DNA of 64,000 bases from Lagopus muta (lineage: Eukaryota; Chordata; Aves; Galliformes; Phasianidae), in contig NC_064449.1 in NCBI RefSeq assembly GCF_023343835.1, forward strand, positions 558,001 to 622,000, given 5' to 3'. The translations under genes were made by a program, and so were the position numbers. How positions within the stretch are numbered: the first letter of the stretch is position 1; each line of letters starts with the position of its first letter. Below, one piece after another: positions 11,801 to 22,860 of this stretch. The notes under the pieces were generated by a model. That model worked only from the letters and a program-made list of their open reading frames with translations. It was not told the DNA's origin and ran no database searches.

Positions 11801-12678
11801 TACAGATAATTTCTAATTTACCACTTACATCCAGTAACCAATCATTAACAATCCAAAGTCCTTTGGTCTTCATTTTTCTCACACTAGAATTTTCAAACGA
11901 ACAACAACATAAAAAGATACATCACCAATGTTACAGTAGTGGAAAATCAATGACAGATATGAGGGTAGTCACTAACTCCCAGCCTCAGGTGTCCTGCTTC
12001 CAATTCTGGCTATGTTGGGAAAAATTAAGAGAAATGCCAGAGAAATGACACAAAACTGAAAAATAAAACCAGACTTACAGAACATGCACCTTCAACTTTT
12101 TCTGATGCAGAAAGCCCAAACTCACATATCCAGTTTCAGAAAATTCATCAACCCCATTCCTGTGAGTAAAGCCTGGTCACATACCAATAGACCAAGACCC
12201 CAGACTAAAAACACAGATGGTTTACAAGAGCTGAAAAAGAGTAATTGTCTTTAAAGAGCAAAGATCTGAAGAGATGCATTGGTTTTGATGACTTATAAAA
12301 TGAAAATGTCAGAATATTTGTTATACTTCCATATTATTTGCCACGATAAAGAAGCTCATGCAAATAATCCCACTGAGAAAGCACTTTGTTACTAGGGTTT
12401 TTAAGTTGCTCTGCAGGACTCGATGAGTTTAACATTTTATTCCCATCGGGAACAATCTCTTCCTCCCTCACAAAATGCAGAATTTCTGAGAGAATAGAAA
12501 TTCTCCTTGGTATCTTCTGTACTGCAGATGGCTACAGGGAGGTCTTTGACATCATTTTTCAAGGTTCCCTTTCCAGTTCAGGTCACTTAAGTAACTATAA
12601 TTCTACCACCTCTTTATCTTCCTTTGTTTCCTCACAGAAATGGGTCAGAGTGGAAGTAAATAATTCAGCTTTCATGCC
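8854..12678. other. Unique non-coding sequence
   Basis: No gene can be supported. Two small structures stand out. A 27-base imperfect tandem duplication with the word 'tttcccatgatg' lies at 9288 and 9315, and an exact 19-base word is repeated at 9500-9518 and 10070-10088. A 14-base A run ends near 9962. The rest is AT-leaning unique sequence. Confidence 0.7.
9500..10088. repeat. Pair of exact 19-base direct repeats 570 bases apart
   Basis: The word 'aaaatatcactgaaacaat' occurs at 9500-9518 and again, identically, at 10070-10088. An exact 19-base match within 64 kb is unlikely by chance in random sequence, though AT-rich composition raises the odds. It would fit a target-site duplication around an inserted segment of about 551 bases or an old duplication. 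The segment between shows no recognisable element ends. Confidence 0.55.
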
Positions 12679-12786
12679 CTTTTTCTTTTTCTTTTTCTTT
12701 TTCTTTTTCTTTTTCTTTTTCTTTTTCTTTTTCTTTTTCTTTTTCTTTTTCTTTTTCTTTTTCTTTTTCTTTTTCTTTTTCTTTTT
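12679..12786. repeat. (CTTTTT)18 hexanucleotide microsatellite
   Basis: Eighteen perfect, uninterrupted copies of CTTTTT on the plus strand, which is (AAAAAG)n on the minus strand. The perfect array implies recent expansion by slippage. It creates artefactual open frames of poly-phenylalanine on plus and poly-lysine on minus; neither is a gene. Pure purine/pyrimidine strands of this length can form triplex DNA. Confidence 0.98.
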
Positions 12787-15700
12787 CATTACAAAAAGCT
12801 TAAAATTTACTTGCACCAAGGTTTTTACTTATGTCATAGCTTGGGTCAGTTTTAATCCACATTCACCTACCTCAATCTGTGACCTCCCCAAAACAGGCCA
12901 ATCCACCTGGAAAAATTAATGCTTCTCTCTTTCTTTCCACATTAAAGTAATGAAATAAAATAATCAGATGCTGGAATGTGTCTTGGCATGAACAACAAAC
13001 ACAGACAGCTAGCTTTATTAGCTGCTTCTCTGGAATAAAGCTCCCATGGCCCTACAAATATTTACTAATATGCACTGTGAATGACCTCAGATCTTCCAGG
13101 CCAGGCCAGGGCAAAAGCTCGTTTAAAAATCTTTATAACTCACTATATACTTCACTTCATGACTTGCAGAGAAGGATGGAAAAACATTCCCATTGCCTGG
13201 GAAGCCAATGGAAGGAAGAATGATGTATTGCAAGCAGGGACTTGGCACCACAGTGCCTCACAGACTGGCTGCCACAGCATGTGGGTTACACTCAGCTGGT
13301 AGTGTTTAACAGTCCACTCTATTTTGAGACAGGGAAATGCTTGGGATCCCTGCAGAAGCCTGTGCAGAACTGCAGGATTCTCAATCTTGGAACTGTCAGC
13401 ATTGGAGAAAAAAATCGATAAAACCTGCTCTGGGGATAGGAATGATCCTTTGGGTTAAAGTGCTCACAGTGTGGAAAAGATGTCTTGATATTCCAGTAGC
13501 AGAATTCTGTTGTCAGAACACCTCTGGCAACAGCTGCATGGCCTAGCTCAGGTGATCCTCACTGTAGAAGGGATCATACGTTCAAAATTAATGGGTTACT
13601 AAAAAGTGAGTGTGTAACAGAGAAGTGTCCAACTGGTTGCTCTCATGGAAACTGTCAGCTCCACTTTCCCATTGTCCTGAAACTTTGTGTTGAGCAGCTA
13701 ACAGAGATCTACACTATTAGACACAAAATCTGTTTTGTCTCCTGTAATGGGAGAAGTCCCAAATGGGGCAATGGGCTTCCACCAGCCACATGCTTGCACA
13801 GCATCTGAGCAGCCAGAATTCTACAGCAAACTAGGGCAAGATTGAGGGATGGAGGGCTGCAGCAACAGAATATGAAGAGAGAAAAGTAATTTATATGTAG
13901 CTCATCCAAGACAAGAAGGAAAAAATGACCCAGAGGTAAACAAAAGAGTTGGATCATGGGAGACAGAAAGCAGTTAAATGTGTAGGTAGAGGCAGATGAC
14001 TGAGGTGCAGGGCAGAGGTGGGTTTCTTTAAACAGCAGAGGTCTTCTGAACTCTGCTCTCATCTAAATCAATCATCTCAGCAGTTTCAGAGAGATGTCAG
14101 CCAGTGCTGGGAAGTCCTGCACGAATGTCCCCTGATCAAAAGGGACAAGTGGGGAAGTACCAACTCCTGCTCTGGCCATAGGGAAAATAGGTGGAGGTGT
14201 TTCCTAACCTACTGCATTCTTCACCACTAGATGTCAAAAACACTTTGCAAAAACACTCAAATATTCCTGCCTTCACCACAGATAGACAAGACTACCCCAG
14301 TTTCTCCAAGTTCATCCTGCAAACCCATTTTCAAGACCAAATCCAGTGCTCCGATCAAAAGAAGTGTATGTAGGACCATGAATGGCATATTGGAGTAAGG
14401 GGTCACTTAGCAAGCCAATTCACTAAACGATGAAGCCTAATGAGGGCTTATGATGTTTCAGATGGGTAGTCAAGCCTTGAAAGCAAAACACTGCAGAGCC
14501 CAAACCTTGAAAGCTTCTCATATAAAATCAAATTGACTGGGCCTGATGAACAGAGAGTCTTACTTATACCCCAGTAACTCCATTCATTCAAAGGCACGAC
14601 TTTCAGTGATGTCAGGACAAAAAAGAGTAATTGCAATTCTCACAGTCTCTGGAGAGAGGTTTAGAAATTTTCTCTTTGAAGACGCCTCATAAATGAAGCC
14701 TTAAAATTCCATTTTTCCCCCCAATTCTCAATCTGATGCATAAATATTATTTAAAAAAACCCAACACTTGTATAAATAAAAATATAAATGCATCCTGTGT
14801 TCTCTCCCACACCCCATTCTTCCTCCCTCCTCTTTCCTCATTGTTTGTTCAACAGGATGTTGGCTTTGCTGTGAGGTACACCAAGCCATCTGTCAAAAAC
14901 ATGGAAACAGTTAACGACGTGCACACACAGAGGCTGGAACGACATGTTACAGAGCCTATTTGAGGTCAGAATTAGAGACCATGCCTTGAGAGAGCAATCC
15001 AAGCCCCAAAGCTGTGTCTACTTAAACCAAATTATAGCTTTTCCCTTCTTACAAAGGGAATGTCACTTTGCTTAAGTGGTAGCTCTTCTGGGATACACAA
15101 GAGCTGGCAGTACAATGTTCTGAGAGGATCACAGGAAGGCCTGGCACATCCAGGAGCAACTGAAGTAGCATGGTTTGCTAGAAGTCAGAAAGAGTTGTTC
15201 TGCATACATGAAGATACCAGGGGAATAGGAAGGATGTAGGAACAGTTTTGGAAGTTTCTACTGAAAATAAAGGATAATAATAATAATAAATTATCACAGA
15301 ATTTTAATCTCTAGTGACCTCTTTAAAATCTTCCACCTGAAGATAGATGAGCTCTTTGTAGAGTCTTACTCTAGGTCAATCTTTCAGCTGATGCCTGTGA
15401 ACATCAGAGACTCTCAGGAGATCTTGCACTGCTCTCAAGTTGGGGAAGATGGATCTGCCTGAAATGAGTGGTTTGAAGCCATATCTTAATTTGCTACCCT
15501 CTCCAAAGGGTTACAGAAGGGAAAATATCTACTTCAGAACTGCAGTCTTGCATAAGCTGATTTGGCTGGCAGGAAGTTCAAGAACACTGTACTCTCAATC
15601 CCAGGCTGGAATACCACATCTAGAGAGGGATGAGTGGATGGTTCCATAGCCTTGCAGTCCTCTGGCGTGCTGAGGCCATCCAATAGAGCTTCTAAGCAGC

Positions 15701-18524
15701 AAGGTTGCACAATGAAATATGATTCTCAGGAAAGAAGAGACCCCACCTCATTCTGTGATGGAAGAGAAGAGCCAGATGCTGAAGCCAACACCACACATGA
15801 CACTGGAGCTGAAGACATACAGGTCAAAAGCTCCATAAACCATTACCAGGAAAACACACAACTGGAAACAAGTGGCAATAAAAATTGCAACACTTAGAGA
15901 TCAAAAACCTTAAATCACCATATTTCTTTATTTTAAAAATACAGGATGAATTGAAATTAAAATGTCCTGCAGCACATTTACATCAACTCATTATTTTTCA
16001 AGCACGTCCCTAATTTATTTCACAGCACAGGTCTGAGAAAGCATTTGTTATTTACCACTAAACACAGATGGAAGACGCGGTTTTTATAAAACCACACTTA
16101 CAAAGGTTGCTCTCTCCTAAAAATGCTATCAACAAAAACCTGACAGCAATAGAAAATGCGAGTGGCTTTAACTCTAGACATCACTGAGAACCATAATAAC
16201 CCTTTGAAAAAAGTGTCCTCTAGGAAGTAAGACAAAGAAATATCAAAGCCAATAATACCAAGTGCTGATCTTCAGGTCAAGTTTTGCTTGAAATCACTAT
16301 TACAGTCAAAATTGTGATGAAGGAGTTAAACCTTTATGTTTCCTTCAGCTTCAAAAAGCTGGTCTGAACTGTTGGCAATCTGTTGAAGGATTGAAACATC
16401 CTGGGCACCTCAGAGTCCCTCTCAAGACCAAGTTCCCCAGTTTTGAGGGCTCCTCACAGATGCCCACACACTATCCAGACCCTCACATATCCTCAGCATG
16501 CATCAGTGATAAAGGAAACCAAGGTGGTTCTGTAGCTACTAGCACTGAATGGAATTAGCTGAAACAGCATAGCAAACGAAAATACAGCTGAAATGTACTA
16601 CAGCATGTGAGGGCTAAATAAAGCCAGCTTCTTTACTTCTTGGTCCCACTCAGTTTTCAATCACTGAAAATGAAAACCTTGTCCTTTTTAAGAAGTTAGA
16701 CTGCTCTGACAACAATTTGTCTAATGTCAAAGAGTTGTTTGTTGATTATTTCCCTCCACAAAATTCTAGATTACTCTTGACTGGTTTACAGAGCACTTCT
16801 GTATTTGAAGAAGGAAAAAAGCCCACTTTGATCCTAGTGGCTTGTCTGGTACCTGGCCAGGACGTATGTTGAGAGCTATCTGATCCAGGATTTTGCCCTT
16901 ACAGCAAGAGACATGACAGACTTTTTAGGGTCCTGTCCATATATCATAATAGCATAACGGTAGATTTACCCCAAAACAAAGAACCCAAATGGACCACGTA
17001 AAATACATCAGAATTTTACACATTTGGGTCAGTACTAAGGAACAGTATGGCCCGTTTATCTTCTTTAGTGTTTCCCAAGAAGCACACCAACTCTTATACC
17101 TACACAAGTCAATGGGGAACAGGGTCAGGCTCCAAGCCAGGCTCAGTGTGGATGTAGCTCATACTCTGCTCCTGAATCTGCATCTGGGCTTCACATTTTT
17201 CCCTCATATCCACAATGGCATAAATGCAATAACAAAGGTCACATTTTCGGTATGAGCATAATGAAGGAGGCTCTGCTTAACAACCAGCGCTAGCCCAGCT
17301 CTGGTAGCTGCCTGGCATTATCTTGTCTTCTGGCCTTTGTTTGATGAAACCTGAAGACTTCCAAGATATGGTATGCCAAACCACCAAGTTATTGTCTTTC
17401 TCATGTACCCTTCCAGGCACTTCCACATGCCCCAGGAGGATGGCAGCAGTTACAGGACACTCATTTGTCATTTTTGTCATTTGTTTTTTTCCTCCAATAT
17501 CTCTCCTGTCTCTATCTAATCAGGGGGATGTTTCCTGTCTTTGTTCTCAACCATTCATCCTACGGGAATGATTATTATCATCAAACAGTATTAAAATAGA
17601 AAGCCTGGGGCCAGCACCCGATTAGCATGGAGTTAGGGAGCCCTGGAAGAGAGCAATGGAACAGACCAGGAGCAGCACAAATGGCAAAGAATGGATGGTT
17701 TAGGTGCCATTCAAACACAACATCACCCATCTTTAGAGATAAATCTGGGCTTCAAAGCCAGCATGGACAAGTTTAGAATCAATACATTTCACATACATCT
17801 GGCACGTCACCAGTAGGGTTTGAAAATGACACAACTGCCAGCCCTCCAACAGTTTAAATCTTAGGCTGCCTGAAAGAGAACTCCAAATCTCAGAGCATGG
17901 GAAATTGTTCAAGTTTCCTTTGTGCATCAAAACCCTGCTTCCGGGAAGCAATGTCAATTATCTCCCAAAGGAACAGTATGATAATGGATAGGTCCTCAGA
18001 GTGAACAAGTTATTTTAAGCCTAGGATCCATACTAGAAAAAGACTACTTCTACAACCCCCCACATACACCTCATTGTTATAGTTATAAAAGTTGATGCTT
18101 GTACTTCATGTACTTTACATATATTAGCGAAGGACAAGTGGCTAATTGGAAGACCTTTCCAGCTTGTAGGGGGTTATAGGTAAGATACGACCAAAACTTA
18201 GGCTGTCTGATCAATTTTTCCTCAGAAACTGTCCCTTCTACATATTAAAAAAATATATATTCTTGAGATAATAAAAGGCATCATTATGATATTGGTTTTT
18301 ATTTTTGCAGAAAGAGAAATCAACTCACAAAACCAAACTTGCTTTACCTTGATTTCTAGTTAAAAAGAAGAGTCAATAAATCAAAATATTAACTATTTGA
18401 AGTAGGAAATGAACATTTTACCATTTTAATTTGAACAGTAAATTAGAATAAGGTCAGTCTTTTAAACCTTATCAAATTAGAATTTTTCCAATCTTTTACA
18501 AAGCAGTTTTCATGTAAGCCACCC
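12787..18524. other. Unique non-coding sequence
   Basis: No gene can be supported; all frames are under 120 codons. There is a short ATA run near 15280. At 17080-17150 the words 'acaagtcaatggggaacagggtcaggctcc' recall an old amniote repeat with 'aagtcaatgggagtcagggtcaggcccc', but the match is short. 18230-18480 is AT-rich. Otherwise I see nothing. Confidence 0.7.
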
Positions 18525-19110
18525 AGGGCAGTACTGAGGAAGATTTCCCCTGTACTTGGCACTGGTGAGGTCTCTGTTGAGTACTGTGTTCAGTTTTGAG
18601 CACCTCAGTATATAAAGGACATGGAGGTGCTGGAGCAGGTCCAAAGAAGGGCAATAAGGTTTGTGAGGGGCTTAGAGAATATGGCCTACGTGGAGAGACT
18701 GAAGGAACTGGGGCTATTTAGTCTGGGGAAAAGAAGGATGAGGAGAGACGTTATTGCTCTCTTCCAATACCTGAAAGGTGATTGCATTGAGAGCAGGGTT
18801 TGTCTCTTCTCATTGGTGACAAGTGACAGGATGAGGGGAAATGGCCTCAAGTTGTGCCAAGGGAGATTTAGGTTGGATATCAGGAAAAACTTTACAGAAA
18901 GGGTGGTTAAACACTGGAATGGGTTCCCCAGGGAGGTGGTTGAGTCACCATCTCTGTATGTGTTTAAAAGCCTCTTGGATGGGGTGCTCAGGGACATGAT
19001 TTAGAGAAGGGTTGTTAGAGTTAGGGTAGTATGGTCAGGTTGGACTTGATGATCTTTAAGGTCTTTTCCAACCTGAGCAGTTCTATGATTTTATGATTCT
19101 ATGATTCTAA
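18525..19110 (+). mobile_element. CR1 LINE, 5'-truncated 3' end, well preserved
   Basis: CR1 is the dominant non-LTR retrotransposon of birds. It moves through an RNA copied by its ORF2 endonuclease/reverse transcriptase. This copy holds only the last part of ORF2 and the short 3' UTR. Recognisable blocks in order are 'ccctgtacttggcactggtgagg', 'gaggtgctggagcaggtcc', 'atggcctcaag', 'ggttggatatcaggaaaaac' and 'ccagggaggtggttgagtcacc'. The tail is 'ggttggacttgatgatcttt' and about three octamers close to ATTCTATG, ending at 19110. Severe 5' truncation and no poly(A) are typical of CR1. An in-frame TGA at 18597-18599 breaks ORF2. It cannot move by itself. Confidence 0.96.
18621..19004 (+). pseudogene. 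Relic of the CR1 ORF2 C-terminus
   Basis: A frame of 127 codons stays open from an internal ATG to the TAG at 19002-19004, which matches the native stop position of CR1 ORF2. The product contains the familiar CR1 C-terminal order: 'LEQVQRRA', then '[17 protein letters not shown]', then '[21 protein letters not shown]', then '[13 protein letters not shown]'. This part lies after the reverse-transcriptase core; it holds no catalytic residues and no endonuclease domain. The frame is closed upstream by TGA at 18597. There is no promoter, so translation is not expected; the frame is open because the copy is fairly young. Confidence 0.85.
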
Positions 19111-19690
19111 GAGCTAGGAAAGCCCAGAAGTGTTCCTGCCTACCCAGCCAGGTTTTCTCATCACCTCAAACACAAAGCCACCTGATGACAGAGTTGATGG
19201 GATGATGCTCTTCCACCACCCTCTGCATTAGTACAAGTTGACACAAGCGCCAGGTCATGTACACAAGGACAGGTGCAAGGTTGTGCTGTCACTTCTCCTC
19301 ACTCGAAGTATCTCTGGTTTGAACCTTACTCTGGTCCCTAGTTTCTTCACCTGCTACATATACAAAAAACTAAACCGAGTTGGGACAGTGCTCTGACTTT
19401 CTGCATTGCTGTGCCATTATTAATTTAATTGCTATAACTTGTTTGGGGAGGAAAATTCCAAGCAGTGGCCTTTAAGATGTAGAGAAATTCAGAACTGAGG
19501 TTTTGGCTCACCACTTTACTGCCCAGTGGAAAAGAACAGAGTTGGGTTTAAAGACATATTCATAAATTTAAAGCTTGGGATTGTAATTATTGTCAGTCTA
19601 TGTGTTTTAATTTTCCATTTTTCCTACTTTTTAACTGTTGAATAGTAAGAAAAGCTCTCATGCTTTAAAGGACAAGTCTGTGAAGTCACA

Positions 19691-19858
19691 TTTTTCTTTT
19701 TTTTTTTTTTTTTTCTTGCTTGTCTTTATACAGCCTGGCGCCAAACATTACATTGGTGTAAATCATGGAGTTGATGGGAACTTTGCTCATTTATATCCAA
19801 TAAGCGTCCAGCCTCCAGTATCTTCAGATAAAGATCTTGTTGTGTTTAATGCTGCATA
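19691..19858 (+). other. Splice-acceptor-like site with 41-codon open tail (very uncertain terminal exon or old repeat)
   Basis: A long T-rich tract (19691-19730) ends in 'ttatacag', a textbook 3' splice site with the AG at 19732-19733. From 19734 the reading frame stays open for 41 codons to a TAA ending at 19858. The product begins PGAKHYIGVNHG and ends DLVVFNAA; I do not recognise it. An alternative is that 'attggtgtaaatcatggagt' belongs to an old amniote repeat carrying 'ggtgtaaatcaggagtaac', with the T tract a mononucleotide microsatellite. I favour the non-coding reading. No partner exon was found. Confidence 0.15.
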
Positions 19859-22075
19859 AACACACAGGATGATGCGTTCCCTGTTTTTAAGAAGTTTGTT
19901 TAACTTTTTGTGTCTCATCTTCAGTTACAATAGCAAACAACGGGAGGGAAGGGTGGAGAGAGGGTGAGATAGCAGCAATGAGATCATGCAGCACAGAATC
20001 CGGTAAACTCAAGGGTGAGAAGTCTTTCAAACAAAACTATCTCTGCAAAATCAATGGGAGAAAAAAAAAAAAAAGAGGCTAAATTAAGCCTTCATTCTAT
20101 TTAAAACCCATATACAGCATCTCACATAATTGCATTACATAAACACAACTGTGTTATATTTACAGTTCAAAACAAAACAAAAAACCCTCAGTTGTAAGAC
20201 AAAGTCCCACCCTGCTATGGCATTTGCATGCTGAAGAAGCACATCCACAAGTGAGATGTGTCATGCTTGCAGATGTCCATGTCCTGCTGCCCCTCCAAGA
20301 CCAAGAGCCCTGCTGCAGGGACAGCAAGCCCCAGGCACCAGGTACAACCAGTCCCAAAATACAAAAACACCCATCAGCAACGTGGTACAAAGCATTGGCC
20401 TGTGAACAAACCACGGGCTACGATTCTTGCTCAAGCCATTTCACAGTTTCCAGCCCTTCTGCAAACGGCTCTGGATGTTTCCACAGGAAAATCACCAGCC
20501 ATCCCCCAGCCAAATTCTTCACTGCCCACTGGAACATCTGCTTACCAGAGTCATCCAGCCTCGCCTGTCACTGCTTTCTGAGTCACACGGGAGGCCCATA
20601 CCAGTTGCTCTGCAGGGGTTGCACAGAATTCAAGTGTACAAGTGAAGTGGGAACATTCAACACCCAACAGCCTGTGGATACCAAATCATGGCCACTGACA
20701 CAGCTTCCACGGAGCCCTTTGGATTCAGTGGCAGGGCTGGAGGGCACTATGCAAAAGTTTCCCAAGGTGGAAGGAATTGTGGTCCTGCTGTTGTGCAACA
20801 CGTGAAGTCACCAGTGGTTGTATCGAAATAAACCTTGACTAACGTGATGCAACAGCCTTGGCACAGATTTTGGTGTAAATGATTGCCCTGCAGGGCACAA
20901 AAACATTCATCTCATTGGGTAGAGGTGTAGCAGGGAACCCACAAAGCCCTATTTCTCCATTTCTCTGTTCTGGTTTCCCTCTCCACCTAACTTGCAGATC
21001 AGGATTCCTCCAGGTGCTCTTCTAACCCACCTCACACATGTTACTGCACTAACATTGGTGCCAGCTGGACTCCTGGAGGACTTTCACACCTTCCTACTTC
21101 CTATCCCTGGATCACTTGTCCTCACTTCTGCTTCTATGAAGTTCTGATGTGCCTTGATCCATATGTGAACTAATATTTACCAAAAGTACTTAAATAAGAC
21201 CTTAATCTTGTGAATACCTAGGACAATTCATTGCAAGCACCATACATTGGCTTTCCAGTTGTTAAAAAAAAAAAAAAAAAGGAAATAAACCAGCCTTTCT
21301 TCTCTTTCTCATTCACAGTTCCATTCAGCCCCAGTCCTCTCCCTTCCTCAGAGTGCATGGGACATCAGTGTAACAGTTGTATTTACTTCTTTGCAGTTTC
21401 CCTCTGCCATTTCCACTTGAATGAGGTATTTTGCAGCTGATGCTCAGCTCCAGCTGTTTCTAGGCATAAGAGGTGGCTAATGGGATCAGGGACCGACCTT
21501 GGCACACCAGGCATGCAAGCATTTAATTCTGCCACCCGATTTATAACCTAGCAGACACTCCTGTGGTGATAGCACTTTGCAGCTACACTGCAGCCACCAA
21601 TGCGGAGGTGATAGACACTGCTTTTTAAAAAGACATCAGCTCTTCAGGGAAAAGAGGGAATCCAATTATAAAGAAAATTAATTTCTTTTTTGCCATCATT
21701 ATCCTCAGTCTGAAAGAAATCTCAGACAGAATGACTAATCAGGCTCCAGCCAGCACAACCTTGGCTGCTGGCAGGGAGAAGCAGGTGAAAGCAGAGTCAA
21801 GCAGCCATGGGTCCCTACACCAAACACGGGGATGCTGCCGGAGAAGGGTATTGCAAACTGTGGGAGGAAAGGTGGGCAGTTGGACTCCTCTAAACACCAA
21901 AAACAGAACAGAAAAAATCAAAAGAAGAGATTCCTTGTAGTCACGTGACTTTAGAAATACATTCTATAAGGGATCCTGCAACATCAGCTGGTGGGAGATG
22001 GTGTAACCTGCAGCGAGAAGCAGCAGAGAGAGGAGCCCAGCTTGGGGGAGGGATGGATGGATAGCTAGACCTGTG

Positions 22076-22373
22076 GGTGCTGTGCACATGCTGGGCACAT
22101 GTTGGTGCACATGCTGGGCAGTGAGCTCTGAGGAGTGCCACTTTCTCCTTGACTTTAGGCTCTGGCTAAACAAAGCTGCATTGTTTTGTATCAGGTTCTG
22201 CTCCTGCAGCCTTGCTGGGGCTGAGAAACAAAGGGGGCTTCATGCAGGACAAAAGGGGCCTGTTCTACCTAATGAGGACCAGTTGAGAGGTATGGAGACA
22301 GCACCCTCTCAGCATCAGCCCTGGGGCTGCGAACAACTGCTGTCCCGCGGCTAATGAAGAGCAGTTGAGAGGT
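22076..22373. repeat. Locally duplicated stretch with two pairs of direct repeats
   Basis: The 16-base word 'gtgcacatgctgggca' occurs at 22082-22097 and 22105-22120. A second imperfect pair, 'ctaatgaggaccagttgagaggt' at 22269-22291 and a two-mismatch copy at 22351-22373, lies 82 bases apart. These look like small replication-slippage duplications in GC-richer DNA. Confidence 0.75.
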
Positions 22374-22560
22374 GCAAGCGGTGCGAACAGTCCAGCCAGC
22401 AGCAGGGCCAGCCTCAAGGGATGGCAGCCCGGTCAGGGCCGGACCAGTGCAAGGAGCCTGCTGGGTTCATCTGTCACCGCACTGGCTGCTGACCTGGGGC
22501 CCTGGCCTCGCTCCCTGACCTCTGGGCACGACCTCCCCACTGAGGCGTGGGTGCCCGGCC
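22325..22560. promoter_or_regulatory. CpG-enriched GC-rich patch (candidate only)
   Basis: About twelve CpGs fall in roughly 235 bases of clearly GC-rich sequence, more than in any other stretch of this length I noticed in the window. It is too short and too modest to be a classical CpG island. No TATA element, initiator or downstream exon can be identified. It may mark a weak promoter or enhancer, or only a local GC bias. Confidence 0.25.
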
Positions 22561-22629
22561 AGGAGCTCTCTATTGACTACCTGTCAGAGGGCACCTGCTT
22601 AAGGAACCCCATTGAAATTAAAGTCAGAA

Positions 22630-22860
22630 AATGAGTCACGAGGGACTGGTTGAGCTGGGAAGCTAGCATTAGACCCTGGTTGGTAAACCAATCTCCCTAA
22701 TTATCTGTCAGAAGAATATCCCTCGCTTTTCTTCTCTTTTCTTTTTCCCCTTCCCCCCCACTGCTCTCTTCCCAGTCATCTCCTTGGCTCATTATCTTAA
22801 TTTCACATTAACTGAAGGGATTAAAAGCACCTTGTGAAGGGAAGGGGGGCTGGCAGAGAT
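22630..22860. promoter_or_regulatory. Candidate enhancer-like stretch beside the CpG patch
   Basis: Repeat-free sequence with homeodomain and TALE-type words: 'cctaattatctgtcag', 'gctcattatcttaattt' and 'gggattaaaagc', around a CT-rich tract (about 22730-22760). The close neighbourhood to the CpG patch is the reason for noting it. The function is inferred. Confidence 0.2.

Noticed and set aside
12386-12919. 177-codon plus-strand open frame
   Set aside because: It exists only because the (CTTTTT)18 array translates to uninterrupted phenylalanine; flanking parts have no recognisable protein features. The minus-strand poly-lysine frame is the same artefact.
20224-20805. 193-codon plus-strand open frame
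   Set aside because: It opens with TTG, the first ATG being at 20263, and shows no domain, splice context or familiar sequence. Length is compatible with chance in moderately GC-rich DNA.
22578-22596. CTCF-like word 'ctgtcagagggcac'
   Set aside because: The right half (CAGAGGGCAC) matches the CTCF core but three left-half positions do not; too weak without binding data.
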